NCBI GenBank assembly: GCA_947500645.1
Contig: CANMSD010000002.1
Coordinates: 682,001 to 746,000, forward strand
Reading direction: 5' to 3'
Length of the DNA: 64,000 nucleotides
Origin: an uncultured Erythrobacter sp.
Lineage (GTDB): Bacteria > Pseudomonadota > Alphaproteobacteria > Sphingomonadales > Sphingomonadaceae
The first letter of the stretch is position 1. Each line of letters starts with the position of its first letter. Under the pieces are notes generated by a model that made no database searches, was not told the origin of the DNA, and was given only the letters and a program-made list of their open reading frames with translations. Position numbers and translations under genes: made by a program. This document shows, piece by piece, positions 53,307 through 62,124 of this stretch.

Positions 53307-56033
53307 ATGGAGGCGGAGATGGCGCAGGCAAATGTGTATGGCTGGGATGGGGCATTGGCGCGGGCGCGGGCCGAGGCGCCGTTTTTGGCGCGCGGGCTGG
53401 AACGGATGCCGGCGCTTGCCGAATTGCTGGGCAGCGGCGAGGGTGAAGCGGCGATCGCATGGGCGCTTGCGGCAGGCTCCGATGCAGATGATCTCGGCAC
53501 GGCATTGCGGCGCGAGCGGGTGGCGCTTTCGGTTGCGCTGGGGATTGGCGATCTCGCTGGAGCCTTCAGCCTGGATCGGGTCATGCGCGAACTGTCCGAC
53601 TGCGCGGATCGCTCGCTCGACCGCGCCATTGCGCAGGTCATTTCCGACCGTGTAGAAGAGGCAGAGCCTGTTGGCCTGTTCGCATTGGCGCTGGGCAAAC
53701 AGGGCGCGCATGAACTTAATTACTCATCCGATATTGATCCCATCCTGCTGTACGACCCACAGACCCTGCCGCGCAGGGACAAAGATGATGCTGGCGATGC
53801 GGCACAGAGATATGCACGTGGTATCGTCAAGCTGCTGTCGGAGAATACGGCAGAAGGGTTCGTTTTTCGGGTCGATCTGCGTCTACGCCCGGCTAGCGAG
53901 ATCACACCGCTCGCCGTGTCGCAGGGCGCTGCGCTGGCGCACTATGAAAGCTCGGCACTAGCGTGGGAGCGTGCAGCTTTCATCCGTTCGCGCGCGGCGG
54001 CAGGCGACATCGCGGCGGGGCAGGAATTTCTCGACCGGATCAAGCCGTTCGTTTGGCGCTCGGCACTCGATTTCGGGGCAATCGAGGAAATCCGGCGGCT
54101 AACCGCTCAGATCCGGGCGAATTACGAAGGGACGAAGACGCCAGGACCGGGATTCGATGTGAAACGTGGGCGCGGCGGCATTCGCGAGATCGAATTTTTC
54201 GCTCAGACGCATCAGCTAATCCATGGAGGCCGCGATCCGTCGCTGAGAGTTAAGGGGACGCGCGCTGCGCTCGATGCTCTGGCCGAGGCGGGTCGGATCG
54301 AACGCGATACGGCACAATTGCTCGGCACATCCTATGACCGGCTTCGGGTGATCGAGCACCGGTTACAGATGACGCATGATCGCCAGACGCATATCGTGCC
54401 AGATGGCGCGGCACTCGATGCGGTGGCGCGGCTCGACGGCCTGCCTGATGGGGCGGCACTTGTTGCAGAGTTGGAGGCGCTGACTGAACAAGTGGGTGCG
54501 GCCTACGACAGGTTGATCGGCAAGGAGGTCTCGAGCGCGGCTTCCGCTCCCGAGCCCGAGCATTCGGATGCAATCACTGAGCGTCTGGCCAAGCTTGGCT
54601 TTGCGGAGCCGGAAACGCTTTCGGAGCGGATCGTCGGTTGGCGTGATGGGCGGTACCAATGTCTGCGCACTCCGCAGGCGCTGGCGGCATTCGATATCTT
54701 GCTACCTGACTTGCTGGAAGCGCTCGCCGAGGGGGACGATCCGGAGCGCGGTTTGTTGCGCTGGGAAAACGTCCTGTCCGGAGCTTCCAGCGCGATCAAT
54801 CTGTTCCACCTCCTGAAGGCCAGGTCAAAGCTGCTTTCGCGGCTGGTCGCTGCGCTTACGCTATCGCCCATGCTCGCGGGCGAGCTCGCGCGAAGGCCCG
54901 AATTGCTCGATGCGCTGATCGATGACAGCGCGCTCGACCTGCCCGGTTCTGTCGGCGAAATCGCCGAGCAGATGCGGCGCGGGGCGGAGCGCGATGATTA
55001 CGAAGCGCAGCTGGACTGCATTCGGGTGATGACGGGCGAGGCGCGCTTTGCGCTGGGCGTGCAATTGATCGAGGCAATGAACGACCCGCTTTCAATCGGT
55101 GCGGCTTTGTCACGTGTTGCCGAAGCGGCACTGCAGGTAGCGGTGGATGCCGCGACACGAGAATTCGAGCGCGTGCACGGCCGGATTGCGGACAGTGAGT
55201 TGTGCGTGCTGGGGCTGGGGCGCTTGGGTGGCGGCGCGCTGACACACGCATCCGATCTCGATATCATTTACCTCTTCACTGGTGATTTCAGCGCGGAGTC
55301 GGACGGCCAGCGTCCGCTCGGCGCAACCCTCTACTACAACCGATTGGCATCAAGGGTGACCGCTGCGCTGTCCGTGCCGACCGCACAGGGTGCTCTCTAC
55401 GAGGTCGACACGCGCTTGCGCCCACAGGGCAAACAAGGTCCTCTTGCTGTGTCTATTGAAGCCTTTGGCAAGTATCAGCGCGAAGCGGCGTGGACCTGGG
55501 AGCATATGGCGCTTGCAAGGGCGCGCGTGCTTGTGGGGTCGGAGAAAGCCCGCGAAGACCTCAATGCTGTTATTCGCGGTGTGCTGAGCCAGGAAAGAGG
55601 CCCGGCCAAGCTGCGCAAAGACGTGCTCTCGATGCGCGCTGAAATGGCACAGCATAAACCTCCGCGCGGTGAGCTTGATGTGAAGCTGCTACGCGGCGGC
55701 CTGGTGGATTACGAGTTTCTGATCCACTTTCTGCAGTTGCGTAATGGCATGGGGCTGGACCCGGACTTCGCTTCCGCGCTGCCGATTCTGGTAGAGGAAG
55801 GTTTGATACCGCGCGAGCTTACTGATGCGTACGATTTGATGACGCGATTTCTTGTTGCGGGCCGCCTGCTCGCGCCTGATGGCGTGGAACCACCCGCAGC
55901 AGCCGCGCGTTCGCTTGCACGGGCCTGTAAGGCTCAGCACTATGAAGACCTCTTGCGCCGCTTGACCGAGGCGCGGCATGAGGTCGCGAAAGCCTGGGAA
56001 GAGATACTCGGGCACAGATTGGAGATCACGTAA
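53307..56033 (+). CDS. glnE: Bifunctional glutamine synthetase adenylyltransferase/adenylyl-removing enzyme
   Basis: About 908 residues with two nucleotidyltransferase domains. The N-terminal adenylyl-removing site is LGKQGAHELNYSSDIDPILL (about residues 132-151), and the C-terminal adenylyltransferase site is LGLGRLGGGALTHASDLDII (about 631-650). Linker and helical domains lie between and after. It sets glutamine synthetase activity according to nitrogen status, together with PII. ATG 53307 was chosen; TTG 53283 and ATG 53319 (with GGAGG 5 bases upstream) are alternatives. The stop abuts the peroxiredoxin start. Confidence 0.96.
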   Translation: MEAEMAQANVYGWDGALARARAEAPFLARGLERMPALAELLGSGEGEAAIAWALAAGSDADDLGTALRRERVALSVALGIGDLAGAFSLDRVMRELSDCADRSLDRAIAQVISDRVEEAEPVGLFALALGKQGAHELNYSSDIDPILLYDPQTLPRRDKDDAGDAAQRYARGIVKLLSENTAEGFVFRVDLRLRPASEITPLAVSQGAALAHYESSALAWERAAFIRSRAAAGDIAAGQEFLDRIKPFVWRSALDFGAIEEIRRLTAQIRANYEGTKTPGPGFDVKRGRGGIREIEFFAQTHQLIHGGRDPSLRVKGTRAALDALAEAGRIERDTAQLLGTSYDRLRVIEHRLQMTHDRQTHIVPDGAALDAVARLDGLPDGAALVAELEALTEQVGAAYDRLIGKEVSSAASAPEPEHSDAITERLAKLGFAEPETLSERIVGWRDGRYQCLRTPQALAAFDILLPDLLEALAEGDDPERGLLRWENVLSGASSAINLFHLLKARSKLLSRLVAALTLSPMLAGELARRPELLDALIDDSALDLPGSVGEIAEQMRRGAERDDYEAQLDCIRVMTGEARFALGVQLIEAMNDPLSIGAALSRVAEAALQVAVDAATREFERVHGRIADSELCVLGLGRLGGGALTHASDLDIIYLFTGDFSAESDGQRPLGATLYYNRLASRVTAALSVPTAQGALYEVDTRLRPQGKQGPLAVSIEAFGKYQREAAWTWEHMALARARVLVGSEKAREDLNAVIRGVLSQERGPAKLRKDVLSMRAEMAQHKPPRGELDVKLLRGGLVDYEFLIHFLQLRNGMGLDPDFASALPILVEEGLIPRELTDAYDLMTRFLVAGRLLAPDGVEPPAAAARSLARACKAQHYEDLLRRLTEARHEVAKAWEEILGHRLEIT

Positions 56034-56507
56034 ATGAGCGATTTTGCAGGTGTGGGCGACGCTATGCCCGATATCGAAATGGGCACGCCCGAGGGCGGAA
56101 CTGTCAAGCGATCGGACTTCAAAGGCAAAAAACTCGTCGTGTTCTTCTATCCGAAGGACAACACACCGGGCTGCACCACCGAGGCCAAGGATTTCACCGC
56201 ACTCAAAGGAGAGTTTGACAAGGCCGGTGTCGAGTTGCTCGGCATCAGCAAGGATAGTGCGAAGAAGCACCAGAACTTCATTGCCAAGCACGATCTCAAA
56301 ACGCCGCTGGCGACCGACGCGGAAGAGGGCGGCCTCTCGGATGCGCTCGGCATCTGGACCGAAAAGCAGATGTACGGAAAGACCTATATGGGCATGGTCC
56401 GCACCACTTATCTGGTTGGCGCGGACGGCAAGATCGCCGAAGTCTGGAACAAGGTGAAGGTCAAAGGTCACGCCGAAGAAGTGCTGGCCGCAGCAAAGGC
56501 GCTTTGA
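56034..56507 (+). CDS. bcp: Thiol peroxidase of the Bcp/PrxQ group
   Basis: A 157-residue peroxiredoxin reducing hydroperoxides with thioredoxin. The peroxidatic cysteine is in FFYPKDNTPGCTTEAKDF (about residue 47). The resolving cysteine found 5 residues later in many Bcp proteins is replaced (TEAKD), and no other cysteine is seen, so it is probably of the 1-Cys type. It starts directly after the glnE stop and may share its transcript. Confidence 0.93.
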   Translation: MSDFAGVGDAMPDIEMGTPEGGTVKRSDFKGKKLVVFFYPKDNTPGCTTEAKDFTALKGEFDKAGVELLGISKDSAKKHQNFIAKHDLKTPLATDAEEGGLSDALGIWTEKQMYGKTYMGMVRTTYLVGADGKIAEVWNKVKVKGHAEEVLAAAKAL

Positions 56508-56520
56508 CTTCAAATCAGAC

Positions 56521-57306
56521 ATGTCTGAGACGAGTCTCGCCGGCGCCATACGCAATGCGCTGCTAACCGCAGATCCCAAGGCAAAGTGCTTTGCGACGCG
56601 CAAACTCATGCGCGAATGGCGCAAGGGCGCGCTGGAATGGCGATTCGATGTCGATATGCCGGATCAACCAGCGTGGCCGGAACGCCCTGAATTGCTGCCG
56701 CCAAATCAAATGCCCAAGCGGGGTAAGGGTGGATCGGAGGCCAAGCGAATCGCCTTGTGGCACTCATTGGCCCATATCGAATTCGTGGCGATCGACCTCG
56801 CGCTCGATATGGCCGGGCGCTTCGGCGAGCAGATGGGTGAGCGATTCGTTTCCGATTTCCTGAGCGTTGCCGCCGATGAAGCGATGCACTTTGCTCTGCT
56901 TGACCGTAAGCTAAAAACGCTTGGCAGCCATTATGGCGCGCTGCCCGCACATGGCGGCCTATGGCAGACCGCGGATGAAACAAAACATGACGTCACAGCA
57001 CGTCTTGCCATCGTTCCAATGGTTCTGGAGGCGCGTGGACTTGACGTCACTCCCGCAACTTTGGAGCGAGTCCGAAGCGCAGGTGACGAAAACGGTGCAA
57101 AAATCCTTGAGAGGATACTTGACGACGAGATTCGGCATGTCGGGTTTGGCACCAAGCATTTTATCGAAATTGTGAAAAAAAGCGGAAAATCGCCAGAATT
57201 TGCGTGGAAACGCTTGGTCGAAACGCACTTTAGAGGGGCGATAAAGCCGCCATTTAACGACTCAGCGCGTCTTGCAGCCGGTTTATCGCGAGACTTCTAC
57301 GGTTAA
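56521..57306 (+). CDS. DUF455 ferritin-like protein
   Basis: A 261-residue helical protein of the DUF455 family. LWHSLAHIEFVAIDLALDMA (about residues 80-99), SVAADEAMHFALLDRKL (about 119-135), VPMVLEARGLDVTP and DDEIRHVGFGTKHF carry the E-x-x-H pairs of a di-metal ferritin-like centre. DUF455 includes MiaE-like tRNA hydroxylase relatives, so a di-iron oxygenase role is possible. A gap of 13 bases separates it from the peroxiredoxin gene. Confidence 0.9.
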   Translation: MSETSLAGAIRNALLTADPKAKCFATRKLMREWRKGALEWRFDVDMPDQPAWPERPELLPPNQMPKRGKGGSEAKRIALWHSLAHIEFVAIDLALDMAGRFGEQMGERFVSDFLSVAADEAMHFALLDRKLKTLGSHYGALPAHGGLWQTADETKHDVTARLAIVPMVLEARGLDVTPATLERVRSAGDENGAKILERILDDEIRHVGFGTKHFIEIVKKSGKSPEFAWKRLVETHFRGAIKPPFNDSARLAAGLSRDFYG

Positions 57307-57482
57307 GTTGCTCTTTAAGATTTGAGCCCGATAACCATCGTCACACGGCAAACAAAACCTGTTTCGCCACTAGGATTATTACGTACCTGGCTTCGGAAAG
57401 TTCCGCAGCAACGTCAAAAAATTTGGCGTTTGGGGTATAAAAACAGGCGCCTAAGGCGTCGAAACGAAGGACCGGGTCGTTC

Positions 57483-58181
57483 ATGGTTACGCTCAAGAAG
57501 CGTCATTTTGCAAAAGCGCTGGCCGCTGCGGGATTCGTAACCGCAACTCTCGCCGCCGCGCCTGCATTTGCTAACACATCGGCTAACGCAGCTGTCGATA
57601 TCACTGAGCCAGTGCGCTCCGCTCAGGAAGACAATCTGACTTCCGGCGATGTGCGTTTCCGTCAGCTGTTTGCCAGCTGGCAGGCGCTCGATACCGCTGG
57701 ACCGAACGCACCAACTGAACAGCCCAGCATCGCGATTCCGTCGCGCATGCCGCTTGGCGGTGCGAAGCTGACCAGCGGCTACGGCATGCGCAACCACCCG
57801 GTTCTGCGCAAACGTCGTAAGCACAATGGTGTCGATCTGGCTGCCCCGACTGGGACACCGGTCTACGCCACTGCTGACGGCATCGTCGGCAAGGCGCAGT
57901 GGTTTTCGAGCTACGGCCTCTATATCCGTATCGATCACGGTGCCGATCTCGAAACCCGCTACGCGCATATGTCCAAGCTGGCTGTTGCCGCTGGTGAGCG
58001 CGTGAGCAAGGGCGACATCATCGGCTACGTCGGCTCGACCGGTCGTTCGACTGGCCCGCACCTGCATTATGAAGTGCGCATCGACGGGGTTGCCGTCAAT
58101 CCAATTCCTTATATGGTGGAGACAGAAGCGCAGCAGCAATTCGCTGACACCGATCCTCGCGACGCACGCGGCGGCAAATAA
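57483..58181 (+). CDS. M23 family metallopeptidase (LytM domain)
   Basis: A 232-residue exported protein. The Sec signal (about residues 1-30) ends in the APAFA region. The LytM domain begins about residue 95 with SGYGMRNHPVLRKR, HNGVDLAAPTGTPV (zinc H-x-x-x-D), YAHMSKLAVAAGERVSKGD and GPHLHYEVRI (HxH zinc ligands). All metal residues are present, so it is probably an active peptidoglycan endopeptidase. The 176 bases upstream include TATAAA at 57438-57443, a possible -10 region. Confidence 0.94.
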   Translation: MVTLKKRHFAKALAAAGFVTATLAAAPAFANTSANAAVDITEPVRSAQEDNLTSGDVRFRQLFASWQALDTAGPNAPTEQPSIAIPSRMPLGGAKLTSGYGMRNHPVLRKRRKHNGVDLAAPTGTPVYATADGIVGKAQWFSSYGLYIRIDHGADLETRYAHMSKLAVAAGERVSKGDIIGYVGSTGRSTGPHLHYEVRIDGVAVNPIPYMVETEAQQQFADTDPRDARGGK

Positions 58182-58245
58182 GCGCGATCTAAGAGTTTCG
58201 CCCGCCTGGAAGCGGGCCGGACATTGGAGAGGGTGTCCGAGCATG

Positions 58246-58273
58246 GGCGGCGGGTTTTCCCGCCGCCTTTTTT
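58246..58273 (+). terminator. Strong intrinsic terminator after the M23 peptidase gene
   Basis: GGCGGCGGG (58246-58254), loop TTTT, CCCGCCGCC (58259-58267) and six T form a textbook terminator, with another CCCGC/GCGGG stem just before it (58201-58215). Confidence 0.93.
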
Positions 58274-58383
58274 CATGCGCTTAATCCTGCGACTTTGCGA
58301 ATTGTCTTGCGAGCCGCGCAGTGTGAGCTAGGTTTTCTCACGCAACTGATGGCCTCAATTCGGCCGCGTGGGAGAGACTGACA

Positions 58384-59928
58384 ATGAGCTTGCATCCAAT
58401 CGTGCATGCGCAAACCCGCCCTGACCAGGCCGCTGTAGTTATGGCTGGCAGCGGCAAGACGATGACCTATGGTCAGATGGACAGCCAGGCGAACCGCTTT
58501 GCCCAATTGCTTCGCGCGCGCGGACTTTCACCAAACGATGCCTTTGCCGTTCTGCTCGAGAACCGCATCGAATATTTCACTATCATCTGGGGTTCGCAGC
58601 GTGCGGGAACGTTGCTTGTGCCGATCTCAACCCGACTGACCGGGCCGGAGATTTCCTACATTGTGCGCGACAGTGAGGCGAAGTTGCTGATCACATCGGG
58701 CGCGTTTGATGAGGCGATGGTGCAGATTCGCGCGGACTGCCCTGACCTCGACATTCTCGTCATGGATAGCGGTGATGCGGAGGACTTCGCGACTGCGCTC
58801 GCTGCTCAAAGCGCTGATCCGATCGACGATCAGACGGCCGGAATGGTTATGCTCTATTCGAGCGGTACGACCGGGCAGCCAAAGGGTATTCGCCCTGCAC
58901 CGCCCGAAGATCCCGATCCGCAAGCGCCCAATCCGCTGATGGCGCTTGCCATGATGGGTGCGGGAATGCCGGCTGATGGCTCGATGATCTATCTCTCGCC
59001 GGCACCCCTGTATCACGCCGCACCGATTGGCTGGTGCTCGACCGTTCACCGTTTGGGTGGGACGATTGTCGTTATGGAGAAGTTCGAGCCGGAGGCAGCG
59101 CTTCAGGCGATCGAAACTCACAAGATCACCGACAGTCAATGGGTGCCGACCCATTTCGTGCGTTTCCTGAAGCTGGAGCCAGAGCTGCGCGAGAAGTACG
59201 ACCTCTCCAGCCATCAGCGCGCGCTGCACGCCGCCGCGCCCTGCCCGGTTCCGATCAAGCAGGAGATGATCGAGTGGTGGGGGCCGATCGTGAATGAATA
59301 TTATGCCGGTAGCGAAGGGATCGGCATGACTTTGGTGAAGGCCGAGGATTGGCTGACCCATCCCGGAAGCGTGGGTCGCGCCATTCACGGCATCATGCAT
59401 ATTTGCGGACCCGATGGCGAGGAAGTGGTAGCCGGTGAGGACGGCCTGGTCTATTTCGAAAACGATACCCTACCGACCTATCACAATGATCCGGGCAAGA
59501 CCGCCGAGGCCATGCATCCGAAGGGTTGGATGACACTGGGCGATATCGGCCATGTCGACGAGGACGGATTCCTCTACCTTACCGACCGCAAGAGCCACAT
59601 GATCATTTCAGGCGGGGTGAATATTTACCCGCAGGAGATCGAAAACCTGCTCATCACTCACGAGAAGGTAATGGATGCTGCCGTTATCGGTGCGCCCTGC
59701 CCTGACCTGGGCGAAAAGGTCGTCGCGGTGGTGCAGCCGATCAATATGGGCGATGCGGGAGATGCTCTCGAGCAGGAGCTGCGCGATTTTCTTGCGCCGC
59801 AATTGGCGCGCATTAAACTTCCCAAGCTGTTTGATTTCCGCCCCGAGCTTCCGCGCGAGGCGAACGGCAAACTCTACAAGCGCGAACTGCGCGATGAGTT
59901 TGAAGCAAAGGCTAAGGAAGAGGCCTGA
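58384..59928 (+). CDS. Acyl-CoA synthetase (AMP-forming, FadD-like)
   Basis: A 514-residue ANL-family ligase. The adenylate P-loop is VMLYSSGTTGQPKGIR (about residues 155-170). EYYAGSEGIGMTLVK (A5 region), WMTLGDIGHVDEDGFLYLTD (A7) and the C-terminal SGGVNIYPQEIENLL and LPREANGKLYKRELR (catalytic K, A10) are present. It activates a carboxylic acid to its CoA ester. The following P450 gene starts within its stop (TGATG), so the pair probably act in one route for a fatty, terpenoid or steroid acid. Confidence 0.93.
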   Translation: MSLHPIVHAQTRPDQAAVVMAGSGKTMTYGQMDSQANRFAQLLRARGLSPNDAFAVLLENRIEYFTIIWGSQRAGTLLVPISTRLTGPEISYIVRDSEAKLLITSGAFDEAMVQIRADCPDLDILVMDSGDAEDFATALAAQSADPIDDQTAGMVMLYSSGTTGQPKGIRPAPPEDPDPQAPNPLMALAMMGAGMPADGSMIYLSPAPLYHAAPIGWCSTVHRLGGTIVVMEKFEPEAALQAIETHKITDSQWVPTHFVRFLKLEPELREKYDLSSHQRALHAAAPCPVPIKQEMIEWWGPIVNEYYAGSEGIGMTLVKAEDWLTHPGSVGRAIHGIMHICGPDGEEVVAGEDGLVYFENDTLPTYHNDPGKTAEAMHPKGWMTLGDIGHVDEDGFLYLTDRKSHMIISGGVNIYPQEIENLLITHEKVMDAAVIGAPCPDLGEKVVAVVQPINMGDAGDALEQELRDFLAPQLARIKLPKLFDFRPELPREANGKLYKRELRDEFEAKAKEEA

Positions 59929-61247
59929 TGACAGATAAGTCTGGCGATCCGGCGACGCTCGATACGGCTCTCGCCAAGACGGTCATCGATCCGCATGCCT
60001 ATGCCGAGTGGGACGGCCTGCTCGATACGTTTGACTGGTTGCGCGAGAACCAGCCTGTCGCGAAGGTCGTGCCCGAGGATGAAGGCCTGTTCGATCCGTT
60101 CTGGCTGATCACGCGCTATGACGATGTGATGCGCATTTCGAAGGACAATGCGACCTTCCTCAACAATCCGCGCCCCGTGGTTTTCAGCTTTAGGCAGGCG
60201 ATCGAGTTTTCGCGCGCGGCGACGGGTTCCAACATGCTGGTGGACTCGCTGGTCGTGTTCGACGCCCCGATCCATCCGAAATATCGCAAGCTCACCCAAG
60301 ACTGGTTCATGCCGCGCAACCTCAAGACGATCGAGGATGAGATTCGCAGCATTGCGCATCGCACCGTCGATGGATTGGTGGAGGCCATCGCTGCCGATCC
60401 GGGCGGTGTGGTCGATTTCGGAAAGCTCGTTTCAGGGCCGTATCCGCTGCATGTGGTGATGCAGATCCTGGGCGTGCCCGAAGCGGACGAGCCGCGCATG
60501 CAGATGCTCACGCAGCAGTTGTTTGGCGGGCAGGACAAAGACCTTTCAGGTACCGGCATGGAGAACATGACGCCCGAGCAGGTCGTGCAGCTTGTCGCAG
60601 GCGCAGTGAAGACTTTCGAGGGCTACTTCGCGGAACTGGCGGCGGAGAGGCGGGCCAACCCGACCGACGATGTCGCAAGCGTGATCGCCAATGCGACGGT
60701 CGATGGGAAACCGCTGCCCGACCGCGACATGGCGGGGTACTATATCATCGTCGCGACTGCCGGGCATGACACGACCAGTGCTTCGACTGCTGGGGCGATG
60801 ATGGCGTTAGCGAACGACCCTGAGCAATTCGCTCGGGTGAAGGAGGATCGCTCGCTGCTGCCCGGCATTGTCGAGGAAGCGATCCGGTGGACTTCGCCCG
60901 TGCAGCATTTCATGCGCACGGCCGCGGAAGATGTTGAAATTGACGGACAGCAGATCAAGGCGGGCGACTGGATGATGATCAATTACGTCGCGGCCAATCA
61001 TGACCCGGCGCAGTTTGACGATCCCCGACGCTTCGATGCCGCTCGCTCGCCAAATCGCCATCTGGCCTTCGGCGCAGGTGCGCATCAATGTCTGGGGCTG
61101 CACCTAGCTCGGCTCGAAATGCGTATTCTGTTCGAAGTGCTGCTCGACCGGGTTGAAAGTGTTGAACCAGCGGGGAAAGCAAAACGTGCGACGTCGACGT
61201 TTGTGGGTGGCTTAAAGACCCTTCCGCTTCGCATTTCGGCCAAGTGA
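59928..61247 (+). CDS. Cytochrome P450 (bacterial class I)
   Basis: A 439-residue P450. The I-helix reads IVATAGHDTTSASTAGAMMA (about residues 273-292), the ExxR is in EEAIRWTSP, and the heme loop is HLAFGAGAHQCLGLHLARLE (about 388-407). It is unlike the CYP153 at 28562: the motifs here suggest a steroid/terpenoid-oxidising bacterial P450, but the subfamily is uncertain. Its ATG overlaps the acyl-CoA synthetase stop, so the two are translationally coupled. No ferredoxin gene is nearby. Confidence 0.93.
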   Translation: MTDKSGDPATLDTALAKTVIDPHAYAEWDGLLDTFDWLRENQPVAKVVPEDEGLFDPFWLITRYDDVMRISKDNATFLNNPRPVVFSFRQAIEFSRAATGSNMLVDSLVVFDAPIHPKYRKLTQDWFMPRNLKTIEDEIRSIAHRTVDGLVEAIAADPGGVVDFGKLVSGPYPLHVVMQILGVPEADEPRMQMLTQQLFGGQDKDLSGTGMENMTPEQVVQLVAGAVKTFEGYFAELAAERRANPTDDVASVIANATVDGKPLPDRDMAGYYIIVATAGHDTTSASTAGAMMALANDPEQFARVKEDRSLLPGIVEEAIRWTSPVQHFMRTAAEDVEIDGQQIKAGDWMMINYVAANHDPAQFDDPRRFDAARSPNRHLAFGAGAHQCLGLHLARLEMRILFEVLLDRVESVEPAGKAKRATSTFVGGLKTLPLRISAK

Positions 61248-61428
61248 GAGCTCGAACAGTTCGCGCGCGCGTAATAATATGTGTTGAGAGACTTAGAAGT
61301 GGGTGCAAAGACGAACTTTCGAACAAGCTTTTACGATTTTCCTGTTATTTGCTTGCAACTTGTGTTAATACTCCATTCATGGGAAAAACTTGGAACAGGG
61401 GCGTTGCCATTGGTGCAGCGACGGCTCG

Positions 61429-62088
61429 TTGAGCCTGCTTGAAACATACAATCTGCCATTTGCAGTCGCTTTAATGCTGCTCGCAATCATTGCTATCGCG
61501 CAAGTGGTGGGCGTGGCAGACATGTTCGACGGGGCAGATGTTGACGTCGATTTAGACCTTGATGTCGATGTCGATGCTGACGGGATCGAAGCCATCGCAT
61601 CAGGCGGGTTGATGGATGGATTGCTTAGCCTGCTTGGGTTTGGCCGAGTGCCTTTCCTGATCTGGCTGGCCGGTTTGCTGCTGGTCTTTGCGTCAATTGG
61701 TGTGATTGGTCAGTCCGTGATCGCAGGCTTGCTGGGCGCACCACTGCCCGCATGGCTTGCCGCACCGCTCGCCGGATTGGCTGCCTTGCCGGTCAATGCC
61801 GCTTTCGTAAGGCCGGTTGGGGCTCTGCTGCCCAAGGATGAGACGAGCGCGGTTGGGCGGAGCAGCTTGATCAGGCGCGATGCGATCATCCAGACGGGCA
61901 CTGCGCGCGCCGGTTCACCAGCGCGGGCCAAAGTGCTCGATCGTTTCAAACAACCTCATTTTGTCATGGTTGAGCCCCATGATCCGAGCGCGGAATTGCG
62001 CGAAGGCGAAACAGTCCTGCTGGTGCGCCGCGAAGAAGGCACATTCTTCGCCATTCGCTATGAAAACCGCTTGCTCGAGTTAAATTAG
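61429..62088 (+). CDS. YqiJ-like membrane protein (flotillin partner)
   Basis: About 219 residues from TTG 61429; a longer frame starts at TTG 61390. SLLETYNLPFAVALMLLAII aligns with the YqiJ start pattern. Then come an aspartate-rich stretch DVDVDLDLDVDVDADG (about 37-52), three more helices (including GRVPFLIWLAGLLLVFASIG), and a C-terminal OB/NfeD-like beta domain (LVRREEGTFFAIRYEN). YqiJ forms a pair with the flotillin YqiK, encoded next here. The aspartate run could bind metal. A 17-codon frame beginning MGKTWNRG overlaps its start. Confidence 0.82.
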   Translation: MSLLETYNLPFAVALMLLAIIAIAQVVGVADMFDGADVDVDLDLDVDVDADGIEAIASGGLMDGLLSLLGFGRVPFLIWLAGLLLVFASIGVIGQSVIAGLLGAPLPAWLAAPLAGLAALPVNAAFVRPVGALLPKDETSAVGRSSLIRRDAIIQTGTARAGSPARAKVLDRFKQPHFVMVEPHDPSAELREGETVLLVRREEGTFFAIRYENRLLELN

Positions 62089-62124
62089 GCCCAGCTCATA
62101 AATTGAAACTTCATAGGAGAGAAA

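Noticed and set aside
55689..56624. 311-codon minus-strand open frame across glnE, bcp and DUF455
   Set aside because: It spans three well-supported genes on the other strand and has no recognisable domain.
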